A DNA stretch of 64,000 nucleotides. Origin: Ailanthus altissimus. Taxonomy: Eukaryota; Streptophyta; Magnoliopsida; Sapindales; Simaroubaceae. Positions within the stretch are counted from its first letter, which is position 1. Every line of letters starts with the position of its first letter. Where the stretch lies: assembly GCA_946807835.1 (NCBI GenBank), contig OX327684.1:15586501-15650500 (forward strand), written 5' to 3'. The translations under genes were made by a program, and so were the position numbers. Of this stretch, positions 34,707 to 46,099 are shown one piece after another. The notes beneath the pieces were generated by a model. That model was not told the origin of the DNA. It ran no database searches and saw only the letters and a program-made list of their open reading frames with translations.

Positions 34707-35640
34707 TGTTGAAAAATTAGTGATTCAACAATCTTAGTTGGACAAGAATTGAGATGAATACCAAAGTGGAGAGTTACAAGAAGTCTAGAACATGTGGGAC
34801 ACGTATAGAGAAGTCTAGGATGTGTAGAACATAAAGGGGAAAGCGAAACGGAACTCGAAGACTCGAAGGAAGTGAAGAAAACACATGGAAGGGCCATCAA
34901 GGCTGAGCGCCGCGGCACTAAATGTGACAGGGAGTCTGTTTTTTTATCCAGATTTCAAGTTTGGAAAGTTTTGGACTTTCAAAACAAGTGGACTCTTACT
35001 CTATTAAGGAATAGGGTTAGTAGGCATAAAATACACCCTACATAAACACTTGTAAAACCTTTAGTTGAGATTAAACATAGCGCTATTTAGCCCTTCGTTT
35101 CGCCAACAAAACAAAGTAGAAATCTGTTACCTATAAAAGTATAAGATCGAGCTACGAAGTTGGTTGACAGACCCTATTTCCTCTTCATAGACCTTAAGTT
35201 AAGGGAATTGAAGAATGAAGTTTACCTTTCGCGCATACATAGCATAAGAAAGACTCTAAGAGAAGGGAAGAACTGGGTAGACACTAAGTGCTCGTGTGCG
35301 CTAGGGTAGAACCGTCGTTTGGATGATCATTACTCGTGGTAGAGCGAAGGCTCACTAAACATTAGGTTCTTTTGAGAGTTTTTCAATTGAGTTTTCCTTA
35401 TAAAATATCTAGGGAGTTAATAAAAGAGGCTAGGATCCTTGGATCCACTGTAGACGTAGGTAATTGGCCGAACCACGTAAGATTGTGTTATGCTCTTTTA
35501 TATTCTGCTTTGGATTCTTGCTATTTTGCTTGATTAACAGGTTATTCAGCTGTGCAAGGAGGTTAAGGTTTTAGGTTGAACTTAAGGTTCTTCGCTTCAA
35601 TCTAATCTCAAGAAAGAGAAGGGTGTTCCCTCCCCCAACA
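34707..35640 (+). repeat. 3' LTR of the copia element
   Basis: It begins TGTTGAAAA and ends CCCCCAACA. About 770 bp are native. 35082-35236 is a 155-bp insertion between two copies of ACATAGC (35075-35081 and 35237-35243) that is absent from the 5' LTR. A purine-rich AATGAAGGG precedes it. Confidence 0.88.
35082..35236. mobile_element. 155-bp insertion in the copia 3' LTR
   Basis: Direct 7-bp repeats ACATAGC flank it, and the homologous site in the 5' LTR (about 32845) is empty. It has no evident terminal inverted repeats and no A tail, so its class is open. GCTATTTAGCCCTTCG opens it. Confidence 0.65.
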
Positions 35641-35689
35641 ATTTATAATGACCAAATATAATAATATACATGTCTCAACACTTACAAAT

Positions 35690-38640
35690 GCATTTAAGCA
35701 TGCTTTCTCATTACATTTGATTGTCTTTTTGTGATTTTGATTCTCATCAGGCTCTCTCCTCTTCACAACCTTTGGCCTCCCAATAGTGACTTTATTTAGT
35801 AGTGCTAGTTTTATAGGATCCTCTACATGTGCCCAAGTTAATTGGTTTAGTAGTGGATGAATTGATTATACATATATGGCCAAATATGCTTATACTTTTA
35901 TCTTTGGATCCACATAATCTTTTGGAGCTTCTTTTGAATAGAAATGCATGGCATAACATGCTTGGATAGGATCCCACTTATTTAAAAAGCACCATAATTA
36001 CATGTTTTTTTTTTATATCAATCACAAAAGTTTACCATTCTTGGTCAATAACCTCAAACTCATAATCATTAGCTACCAATACCTTGACATACCTACCCAC
36101 ATTTTAATTTTTCTTCAATTTTCTCTTTATGTTTAGGAGAAGCCTTTCAATTCAATTTTTGGCCTATCCAAGCCTTTTTTGCAACTTTTTTATCATATTT
36201 TATCTCACAAACTCCAGTAATGTAAGCACAAGACTGTCTCTGAGCTTACCCAACCAACTATTTCATGACTCAAACATATTAGTGGTGATGTTGTCACATT
36301 TAAGACTATGATTAAACATGTGTCTAACTTACTCATTTTTGTCTATGTTGGCCAAATAATCATTAGCAACTTGTGAATTTTTCCTAGTAGTCCTTAATTT
36401 ATCTATGTTTTTTATTGAATTCACTTTCCTCAGTTGCCCTTGTTGTTGATTAGAATAAGGATCTATAGTTGGCATGATGGTTTTTTTTTCTCAAATTAAA
36501 AAAAAATATATCTTGTATAATGCTTATTGGTTGCCATAGACCAGTGAGCTTGAATGGCACTCAAGATCCCTTTTTACCAATCAGTCATAAAGGTCATTCA
36601 TCTGGCATTTTCTATGTCTAGTCATTGATTAAGTATCTGTAAAAAAAACCATCCCCTTGTTTCACTGATTTTAACATTAACATAAACTGTCAGTGGAATA
36701 ACCCTACTTTCTGCATCCAAAGACATAACAAAAAGTAACACCTCACCAAAAAGACCCTTTAAATGGCTTCTATTTGGCTGAATAAACCATATGTACCCTT
36801 TTACAATCCTATTTTTCAGTGCAGGAAAGCTGAACATGAACCTCTCAAACTAAATAAGATCATCTTCGACTAGAACCTTGAACTTCATCTTTACTAACAC
36901 TCATAGGTTCCTCAATCTAAGTATCTCTACATAATCCCTCAATTTCTTATAAGAGGAGACAATATGGCCTCTATTAAGCTATAAGACCTTCTTCTTTGAG
37001 TAACACAATTTTCTTTTATTGTATTGAACCTTATACTTAGAGATCAATTCTTGATTTATTGCCATTGGGGAAATTTTTAGGTCATTTTTCAATTTGGATT
37101 GAAAGACTGAAAAATCTAAAGGTATATTACTTCTTTGTTCTTTGAAATTCTATCACACTTGTATTCATCTATCAGCTATAGGATTCTAAAAATAGTCATA
37201 GATTTCACATTTGCAGCATAAATGTACCATAGATAGCCTTGACTTGCACATCTTACTTTAAACCTCTTTTTTTTTTTAATCCTGTTAAAACTCAAAGTCA
37301 TCACTAACCATATAGTTTTTCTTTATCACCGCTTTATTCTTCCATAAAGAAAAATTTCTTTTCCACGTATATCTTAATATCTTCAATAGTCACACACAAT
37401 GAGATGTTGCCTTCCTGCAAATTTGTCACCCATCCTTTTGAATTTGCCATCATTATAAAGGACTCATCTCATCATCAGATGATGAGATGAATCCTTCATC
37501 TTTGTCTTCTAATTTATAGTTTGATAAAATTTCATCATGTTGACATTTATTTACTTCTCTATCACTATCAACACCAATTGTTGTTGGATTAACACTCCCT
37601 GTACCATCAGTATTAGCATGCTTTCAAATTAATTATCTAATTAAAAAATCTTATCCTTTTTAAAACCTTCTGGTTGTTATGGCATATTTTCTTGTGGCTA
37701 CTGTGGTATGATTGTAGTGTTTGGGACATTGTGATATGAAGACACAGAGTATGGATTCTATGGTGGGATGGTAGTGTTTGGGGCATTATTATCAAGAGCA
37801 TCAAAGTGTGGCCATTGTGATAAGCAACAAATGTGCAGGGCATTATGGACTAGGCCATCTAAATGTGGCTATTATGTTAGGCTACAAGCATATGGAGCAT
37901 TATGGATTGGACCATCTGAATGTGGTTACTATGTTGGGTTGCGAATGTGTGGGGCATTATGGATTGAGCAATTTGAATATGGCTAGCATAATGCGCTGCA
38001 AGTATTTTCTTGACTCACTTGGGATCGGAATTCAATGTCGGGACTTGGAATTGCATCTTCATGTGCTTGTCTTTTTATAGGGTAAGCTGTGAATGTCTTC
38101 CTATGAAGCTTGATAAACCTGAGACAATAGCTCACTATTGTCATGGTTAGATTACTTGCAAAGAGGGGTAGAAGTGTCAGTATTGGTTAAGAGAATGTTT
38201 AAGGCATAGATAGGGCTATTTGTTGAGTCAGTGAAAATTTTTCTTTTGAATATTTTTGTCCTAACAATATGTTCAAAACCTGATGAATGCCTACCAAGAG
38301 GTGTCAACATCCCTAAGAGTAGAACTTCAACATCTATAACCATTTCGTACCACCATTATTTCACATAATCCTCTATTAAGCTAACCAACTCTCCATCATT
38401 CTTTAATATTGTCAATTCTCCTAACTAAGGTAATTGGGGGCATAACTTGAATCATTTCCATGGATGTGGGGCCTATTAAACACCTTCTCACATAATATAG
38501 ATTCTAAGGACATTATATACAACATCTATCAGGTGTTACATAATGTTTATATTCCTCAAAGCCTATAACCCTAAATATTACAATCACATCATCCCATTCA
38601 AGCGACATCCATCTACAATAAAACCAATAATACACATCAA
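35690..38640 (-). pseudogene. MuDR-type transposase pseudogene
   Basis: Read on the - strand in order: MSLEWDDVIVIF after an acceptor (about 38610), a region with 57-bp repeats (37690-37985), an acidic linker DEGFISSSDDEMSPL (about 37450-37495), and decayed DNA-binding domain pieces (about 37000-37300). The MULE catalytic domain at 36540-36840 includes KGYIWFIQPNRSHLKGLFGEVLL where family members have the first Asp, then WFFLQIL, MTFMTDW and KGILSAIQAHW. CDNITTNMFESWNSWLGKLRD follows (about 36230-36300), then the basic stretch near 35750 with the GRPKVVKRR-like motif typical of the MuDR C-terminus. Many stops make it non-functional. Confidence 0.8.
37690..37985. repeat. 57-bp minisatellite, about 5 units
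   Basis: The word CATTATGG or a variant recurs at 37727, 37784, 37841, 37898 and 37955, exactly 57 bp apart. As 57 is 19 codons, the repeats would have kept the reading frame of the MULE gene in which they lie. Confidence 0.9.
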
Positions 38641-38649
38641 ACAATTAGG

Positions 38650-39170
38650 GCATCATTTTTCATATCAAACAATATCATACAAAACATAAATCAAACAACA
38701 TCATACGAAGTAGGGAAACTAAGCAAAATCAGGGTACACTAAGCACAACTAAGTAATAAAAATTAGGGCACATTTTAGAGATGATGAAATTAATATATAT
38801 AGCTTTAAAATACCAACTCTAAATTTAATACAAATCAAGCCCATAAAAATAATGCCATTTACTGTTCATTGAAAAATAATGTCTTTGATTGCTTTGAATC
38901 GATTGCCAAAATTTTGGTCTATCACCATCGAGATGGATACTAGTGGTTCAAGCAAGAGGCAAACACTTAACACTATGTTGCAGTGCTCTCAAATAATTTG
39001 GAGTTGATTGATTTTAGAACTCAAAAATGTATTTTCAGTTGAGCAAGTGAAGAGTTTTTCAAGAGAGGTCTACATGGGTGTTCAGCCTTCAAATGAAAAA
39101 GAGACACGTGGTCTTGACATAATTTGTTGGTTTGTTAAGTACTATATTGCCTTTATCTCTGTTAAAAGAC
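38650..39170. other. 5' leader region of the MuDR-type relic
   Basis: No coding sequence is seen. It lies between the putative first coding exon (- strand, about 38620) and the element's right terminus, so it probably held the promoter, 5' UTR and first intron. Confidence 0.4.
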
Positions 39171-39178
39171 ATAGAAAA

Positions 39179-39502
39179 TAGGGGTGGGCACGGTCCGGTT
39201 TGGTCCGTTTTTTGCGAAATCGAATTAGTTTTTTGAACAAATAAAATCGAAATCGATTTTTTTAATGAGAAAAATCGAACTGGACCAAACTGATTTTTTT
39301 TATATTTTTATTTTAAATTATAAATTTTTTTAATTTTCGGTCCGATTTTTTCGGGTGAAAAAAACCAAACGGGAACCGAACCGGACCGGTCGGTTTTTTT
39401 CCCAAAAAAACTAAATCAATTTTTTATAAAAAAAAACAGACCGAACCGAACCAATCAATTCGGTTCGGTTTTTTGTTTCCCAATTTTTTTTGCACACCCT
39501 TA
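39179..39502. mobile_element. hAT-type MITE, complete, 324 bp
   Basis: Terminal inverted repeats TAGGGGTGGGCA and TGCACACCCTTA agree at 10 of 12 positions. A perfect 8-bp target duplication ATAGAAAA (39171-39178 and 39503-39510) identifies the hAT superfamily. The interior is made of CGGTTCGGTTTT-type words and T tracts, as in 6028-6344. It inserted into the terminal region of the MuDR-type relic. Confidence 0.92.
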
Positions 39503-39604
39503 ATAGAAAATACTAATGTACTAGGTTTTTAGGCATTTTTTAAATTATGAACGATATTTAAGGCACTTTAATAAAAACTTGGGGGTCTATTAGTCCTTCC
39601 CTAT

Positions 39605-40540
39605 TGATTATCACGTGGTTGACAATATTAATTTTATTTTTGAACTTGAGTTGCTTTACTTTTTGCTGATTATAAGAAAAAAAATGAATACTTTTATGGG
39701 AGATAAAAGCAAGTTTATTTTTGAAAAATCATTCCACCCAACAGTGCAAATTTGTTTTTTCTTTTGTTTCTAAAGAAACATCCTCTAATCTTATTTTTAT
39801 TTATATAAAGGATATGGTGTTAAATAATAGAGAAAAATAAGATATAGTCTTAGGATGTAATTATATTTGAGATTTTTCTCATTTTAAATTAGATTTACTT
39901 TAGATATTTCCAAAATCAATAAAAAGAAACAAATCATTCACAAATTTATTGGCAATGCATATGTAATATCTACTGACCAAGACAACAATTGGGGGAGTAA
40001 TTAATGTATTAGGTTATTAAAAAGTCAGCTTTACAATAGTTCTAAATTCGAAGGCATGAACTCAGCATGAAATAAACCAAAAAAATCATAATATAATTAT
40101 AACAACAGCTACTTAATTATTAATGAGTTAGTTGACACAATAATTAAGTGAAAAAATAATATAAATTTTAAATTATTTATTATACTATTTTACTATTTAA
40201 TAATTAATTGATACATCATTTAAGATTAAAAAAATTTAATATAATTTAAAATACTTAACATTACTTATGTATTATATAATTAATTAATAAATAAAAATTA
40301 ACCACGCGTTTGATCTTCTCATATGTCCCTTTGCTTGAATATGTACACACATACTCAGATTCAACTAATCATATTATAAAAAATAAAATAAAATAACATA
40401 AGATCTTAAATATTTAATATATAAAATTTAACGAACTTTGAACTTGATTAACAAGTTAATTCGATGTGTTTTTTTTTAAAAAAAAATTAATTAACAAGTG
40501 GGGTTGCAGGTAATTGCTATAGCACCGGCCAGCAAATTCT
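39605..40540. other. Intergenic AT-rich stretch upstream of the MAGL gene
   Basis: No gene or clear repeat is recognised. It ends in the MAGL promoter region. Confidence 0.5.
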
Positions 40541-40545
40541 TTTGC

Positions 40546-40553
40546 TATATAAA
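40546..40553 (+). promoter_or_regulatory. Probable TATA box of the MAGL gene
   Basis: TATATAAA lies about 350 bp before the proposed start codon, with pyrimidine-rich leader sequence (CTTTTTCTCTTTCTTATC at about 40643) downstream, as is common in plant 5' UTRs. It is placed by sequence and position only. Confidence 0.5.
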
Positions 40554-40902
40554 CGTATAAGATAAAGTTGTTTCTCTATATCTACGTATCCACTCATTAT
40601 AGAAATTCATGCACTAGCGGGATTTGCTCATCAAAATTTTCTTTTTCTCTTTCTTATCTTCTTGCAAGTTTTTAAGTTAATCTTTTTTTTGAAAGGCTTG
40701 TAGGAACTTAATTTCTTTATCTGTTTCCAACTTTCCTTTGTAACTCAGTTTGATTTTTTCATCTTCCATCTTTATCTTATAACATCTCAGTTTTTTCAAG
40801 TACTCGTTCTTAATCCTATAGAAAAAAATAAAGTTTCTGATATTATATCATTTGACCGGAAAAGAAGAATCATCTGCAGAACAAATTTCTCCGCCAATTT
40901 AT

Positions 40903-43691
40903 ATGGTCTTTTCGATGGTTGGTTTCTCATATCTTGTTTTTGCGTTTCATTTTGATAAATTAATGGCCTCTCACCTTTCTTTTTTGGGTTCGTTTTACTA
41001 TGTACAGGCTCCTGAAATTGGTAATATCAAATATGATGAGGTTGGTGTTTCTTAATTTGCTTTGACAAAATTATGACATATCTTTCTTGGTTTGGTTGAT
41101 TTTAATGTTTTTTTTTTTAAAAAAAAAAGCAGGAGTTTGTCTTGAATTCTCGAGGAGTAAAACTGTTTACCTGTAGTTGGGTTCCGCAGAATCAAGAACC
41201 GAAGGCCTTAATATTCATCTGCCATGGCTATGCAATGGAATGCAGCGTCACCATGAACAGTTAATATTTTACAAATGAAATTAACTTAAATTTCCCATCT
41301 CTAGACTTGCTTGTGTTAATTATAAAATAATCACCAGGTACCGCTGTTAGGCTTGCAAATGCAGGCTTTGCCTGTTATGGAATTGATTATGAAGGCCATG
41401 GAAAGTCAGCTGGGTTGAATGCTTACATCAATAATTTCAATAATCTTGTTGACGATTGCACTAATCATTTTACAAGCATATGTGGTTAGATTCAATCCTC
41501 ATCTTTTTAAACATATTATCTTAAAAAAATTTGAAGTTCTCAATTGAGTTGATGATCGAAATTCATTTTGTGAGGATCTTTTTTTTTTTTTTTTTCGATT
41601 TTTTTATTCAGAAAAAGAAGAGAACAAACGCAAAATGAGATATTTGTTAGGAGAATCAATGGGAGGAGCAATGGTTCTTTTGTTACACCGAAGAAAGCCA
41701 GATTATTTTGATGGTGCAGTCTTGGTGGCTCCTATGTGTAAGGTAATTATTGCCAAGTGTGTGTTTCTTCTTAAAGCGCCCTCTATTATCTCTCTGTCTT
41801 TAGTATTTTACACTCTTTGAATGTGGGGTGCACGTTTGGTAGCCCGGAAAAAATGATGGGGTCCTGGAAAATTGGATCATCTGCACCTTGTTTCCTTTTT
41901 TTTTTGTCTTTGCTTTCTGTTTTGTAGTCCATTTATCAATTAACAAACACAGAACCCAGTTTGAAAAACGTTAGCATATAGCGTAATCTTTTTGCCCAAG
42001 TATTATATTTCTAGAGTGATTGGTTGAATGTTAGGTAGATGCAAGACCACATGTTTTTGTTTATTTGTCAGTAATGATCATTATTTTGTCCCATGTACTA
42101 ACTCTATAGAAGCAGACAATATTCCTGAGAGTTGTCAGGCAAATGATTCTAGTCATCTAAAGAGTGTTCAAATAATAATATAATGTAATTATTCAATATA
42201 AATATATATTATGTAAGAGTTATTTTATCCATGCTTAAGATCAAACTATATATATATATATATATATATATGTTGTGTTGAACGAAAGGATCAAGGTATA
42301 GTTGCTGACTTTTAGTTGGGCCATTCCAAATTTTACCTTGAAAGAAGGAACTATGGTTCCTGGTTCTAGCAGCCAGGTTGGAACATTTTCAAATGATAAT
42401 TTATAATCGATTTAGTTTACACAAATCTGTTTGTTTATTGTTTGATGCACATGATCTTGCATAAAAATCTGAGTCTACAATGTGAATGGGGACGCTTACT
42501 ATTTACTTCAATTCTGCCCTCAGATTTCATTTATTTTATTATGACATGTGAAGATTAAAAATTTTGGAAACAGAGACTTTACTTGATCTGAATGCCACTA
42601 CTGATTCATGTACAGCTTGCTGACAATATGAAGCCACACCCTGTTGTTATCACTTGTCTCACCAAGCTTTGCAATTTTATTCCAACTTGGAAAATCATCC
42701 CGAGTCAAGATATCATTGATGCTGCATTTAAAGTGCCCGAGACAAGAAAAGAGGTATTAAACATCTCAAGAGTTATTTTCCGGTGCAAATATCTGCATGT
42801 ATGCGAATTTGTACTATAGTATATTGTTTAAAAAAAAAAAACCATGTTTTTGAACTATATAATAGCTAAATAACATTTTATAATTAAATTTATTATTTTA
42901 AAATGTACCGACATTCGCACTTAATAATTTTTAGAACTTAAAATTAGTTTAGCTTGCATTTCAAATACAAGCGTTATTCTAGAAATATGGTTGATTTTGA
43001 CTTTCTGTACTAATAATTTCAACTTAATTACAGATTAGAGCAAACCCTTATTGTTACAAAGGCCGCCCTCGCTTGAAAACTGGTTATGAACTTTTGATGG
43101 TCAGCATGGATCTAGAGCGAAGACTTGAAGAGGTTTGTTACAACTTAAAAAACATTATACTTGTTTTCCTGAACAAATTAAGATTAGATATGAACTAATT
43201 ACTTGGGGCCTATTTGTAACTGGCTGTGTTTCAACTAAATTTCAACAGTAGAGCAGTTAAAATATTTGGTAAATGCCCACTTTTACTTCCCGGTTGGTGA
43301 TTTCATTTTATTTACAATAGAATCCAGAGCACCTCAATTCTAAACAGACCCTTAATTATTACCGTAATCGTGCATTTTTGCAAATATTGATTCATTAATT
43401 TTTTTCACTATTCAGGTGACAATACCGTTCCTAGTTCTCCACGGGGAAGAAGACAGAGTGACAGATAACGCTGTGAGCAAGCAACTATACGGCGTGGCGT
43501 CGAGCTCGGACAAAACCTTGAAGCTTTATCCAGGGATGTGGCATGGTTTGCTTTACGGAGAGCCACCGGAGAACATTGAGATTGTGTTCGCAGACATTGT
43601 GAATTGGTTAAATGAGAGAGCAGCCAGAGGAAATTCAAGAATGGAGATGGAGCTAAAGCATAATAATGATGATTTGATAAGTCAAAAGTGA
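40903..43691 (+). CDS. Monoacylglycerol lipase-like alpha/beta hydrolase (MAGL family)
   Basis: It is a plant MAGL-type serine hydrolase, expected to cleave monoacylglycerols to glycerol and fatty acid; relatives include caffeoylshikimate esterase, so the substrate is not certain. Proposed exons: 40903-40905, 41008-41040, 41133-41259, 41338-41484, 41612-41742, 42616-42753, 43034-43132, 43416-43691. All junctions are GT-AG and in phase, giving 317 residues, normal for the family. Motifs: HGYAMECS (oxyanion region, from about residue 43), nucleophile GESMGG (Ser119), Asp239 in HGEEDRVTD and His269 in GMWHGLL. No signal peptide or membrane segment is visible. The start is the weak point: the ATG stands directly before a donor, so exon 1 would hold only that codon. 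Reading straight through from the same ATG to 41040 would add 34 residues. A dead paralogue lies 3 kb downstream. Confidence 0.87.
42248..42272. repeat. (TA)n microsatellite in a MAGL intron
   Basis: About 12 TA units lie inside the 873-bp intron between 41742 and 42616. Confidence 0.9.
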
Positions 43692-43969
43692 ATCTGAAGC
43701 ATGGGGCATTGTGTGTGAGTGATCGAAGATTTGCTTGATGGTAGATGAAATCAGAGCAAGCAATGGAGATAGAAATTGTATGTATGTCATTGTTTTGGCT
43801 TTTCGGTGCCTGAAATCATAATGCTGATCAAACGGATGTATTATACACTTTCTGGCATGGACGATGGATTCAATGTGAAAAAGTAAAAAAAAAGTGAAAT
43901 TGGGTTGAGCTTAGTTAAAGCTTGTGTGTGAAAAGATTACCATAGAGTTCATGAAAGCAGATTTTTTTT

Positions 43970-44640
43970 TAATGCCGACAATGCGAGAAATATATTAATT
44001 AAAAAAGAAAGAAAAAATTATAAAGAATAGAAGACTAAAATACTTTAACTTTGGAAAAAACACATAAAAGATACAAAAATATCTAATAAAAAAATAAGGG
44101 TAAAACCTTACTAAAAAAAAATAATACTAATGAAACCTATAATTGCGCATTATATTTACATTTTTAAAGAGTATAAAACTAATATTAAAAAGATGCCATA
44201 ACCACCTGCAATCATCAAATTGTAATCTTAAATTTGTCAGTTTAATTATTACTGTATTGTTTTCTCTAAAGGTATGATTAAATTTAAATTACAAGTGATT
44301 AAAATGATCCTTACAACTTTTTTACCTATTGTGAAGTTTTCATAGAGGACATAATATAGACTTAGAAAGAAGATGAAAGATTAAGATATAATCAAATTCT
44401 AAAATTATCTTATGTCATCTGCAAGTAATAGTAATCTCTAAAATTAAAATGACATCCATTATTTTTGTATAGTAGGTTGTCTCAATTTTTAAAGGATAAG
44501 AGAAACCTCTTAAAAAAGAACCTACCTCATCCTAAAAACTCCTCTACAAGCAGTCATACTTGAGTTACCTTTTAAAAGTTCATCTGTGTTGATCTTAATT
44601 TACCATTGAAAAGGAAAATTTTAAAAAAAAATAATAACTT
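43970..44640 (-). pseudogene. Possible LINE RNase H fragment
   Basis: On the reverse strand near 44520-44600 a stretch reads like LKINTDELLKGNSSMTACRG, which resembles the start of the RNase H domain (RVT_3 type, KINTDGA...G..GCGG) found at the 3' end of plant LINEs. Downstream the frame is broken and only weak similarity remains. It may be a 5'-truncated LINE. It lies just past the MAGL 3' UTR. Confidence 0.4.
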
Positions 44641-44644
44641 TTGG

Positions 44645-46080
44645 AGCACGTCTCAAATTAGTTGTAATACCTAAATTGTTTAAGATAAGAATATCATCAT
44701 CAAAAGTAAATTTGGAGCAAAAAGTAGCAAAGTAATAAATATGGACTAGACAATTCGCCTAATTGCCAAAGGAAATGAAACTCTAATTATCAAATTTAAG
44801 GCGATCCGACTTCTTTAAATTAAATAGAACAAATAAATAATTGATAAATTCTATAAATTTAAAAATTGGAGACTGAATTTTTTTTATAAAATCACTTTTT
44901 ATAATTTTATAACAATTAAAATCAAAAGAAGATTTTGTTTGAACAAATGAATAACCAATAACAAAGCTCAGTATAACAAAGCTCAATAACTGAAAGATTC
45001 AAGAAAGCATATTGTGCCATTAAAGATTTACTACATATGCTATCAAAGATCTACTACAAGTAGAGTCATTGTTAAAAAAATAAATAAATCCCAATAAATC
45101 ATCACATTTAATTTATTCTATTTTTTTCAAAAACAGGGCTAAGAGAAGGCAAGAAAGATCTTTCTTAAATTTGGGCAGCGACTAATCATTCCTTATTAAA
45201 ATTTTAAATTAGATAAAGAAAGTTCTATATTATTTCAAATTAATCAAAAAGTTTTTTTTTTTTGTGTTAACAGAATTCGGTTCTATAAGTAATTTTAAGA
45301 TATTAATGTTATGACCAACATGAAGTTTTTCTTAGGTAATATAAAATAAATTGTTTAGAAATATTAAATTCAACAAGTGGTAACTTGTAATTTTTTACTA
45401 TTTTATTCGTTTATATCTAAATAGACATAAAATGTTTAAAACTCATAGTATTTTATGTGAATCCTCTCTAGAAACAAATTTAAGTGTTTGATGAATATCA
45501 AACTTTCCTGGAAAATATATTAATCATGTTTGATGAATATTCACAATTATATATATATATATAAGCAATTTCTTTTGTGCAAGAAAGTTCAGGGCAATAA
45601 TTAAAAAAAAAAAAATTACAAACGTCCTCGGCTAAGAAGTCTTATCTTTCTGTACGATGCATACCTCTTACGATCCTGGAAAAGAATGTAGCCGCGTATG
45701 TTTCTCCTCATCATCCAAACATATTTCTAATTATGCATTTGAACATGACAAGTAGAGATGAAACTTCTCAAACTACATTCTACTTTTGACTCTTCCTTTA
45801 TTTGTTTCCACAAATCCATGCCTTTGGATAATTTTGCTCATAGTTTTCATTTTTAGTCCGGTAATCTACGCACCCCTCGTATAAATCTCAGCCCGATTTC
45901 TCAGTTCACAGCTTAATTTAATTCATTTCTTCATAATTCTTTATACTTGTGATCATGGTATCTTTTCAAATAACATATGTAAATTAATCAAAAATTAAAA
46001 AAATCAGATAAATCCGAATCGAATTGGTTGATTCGATTCAGTTTTTATAATTTTAAAAAATTAATCGGTTCTTATAATTA
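44645..46080. other. Intergenic AT-rich stretch
   Basis: No gene is recognised. A short TA run lies near 45549-45562 and several A or T tracts occur. Confidence 0.45.
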
Positions 46081-46099
46081 ACATAATTGAACGGTTTGA

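Larger units (their letters stand above)
30309..35640 (+). mobile_element. Ty1-copia element with deleted pol and nested insertions
   Basis: Two LTRs in the same orientation flank a short interior, and the whole is bounded by a 5-bp ATTTA duplication. 5' LTR: 30309-33243, of which 30399-32488 is a later insertion plus its target duplication. Primer binding site: about 33247-33259 (TGTTATCAGAGC, one mismatch from the usual initiator-tRNA-Met site). gag and a protease remnant: 33296-34519. Polypurine stretch: before 34707. 3' LTR: 34707-35640, with a 155-bp insert. Integrase, reverse transcriptase and RNase H are missing, so the element was internally deleted or non-autonomous when it inserted. 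Confidence 0.9.
29740..39601 (-). mobile_element. Decayed MuDR-type MULE, a different family, interrupted by copia
   Basis: Reading on the - strand, the right end (about 39601) opens GGGAAGGACTAATAGACCCC, a typical MULE terminus. It is followed by a 5' leader, an ATG after a TTTATTGTAG acceptor (about 38620) and a decayed transposase to about 35690. The copia element 30309-35640 interrupts it, and the segment 29740-30303 then looks like the 3' end of the gene (Gln-rich, about 30160-30260). No matching left TIR or target duplication was found near 29735, so the left end is probably lost. There is no DUF1985 or Ulp1 sequence here, unlike the KI-MULEs. Confidence 0.6.

Noticed and set aside
37464..37490. 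Perfect 13-bp inverted repeat around one base
   Set aside because: On the - strand it encodes the acidic linker DEGFISSSDDEMSPL of the MULE transposase. The symmetry comes from repeated GAT/ATC codons and needs no structural explanation.
37768..38080. + strand frames of 72 and 100 codons with repeated HYGLDHLNV-like residues
   Set aside because: They are the 57-bp minisatellite read on the strand opposite the MULE gene.
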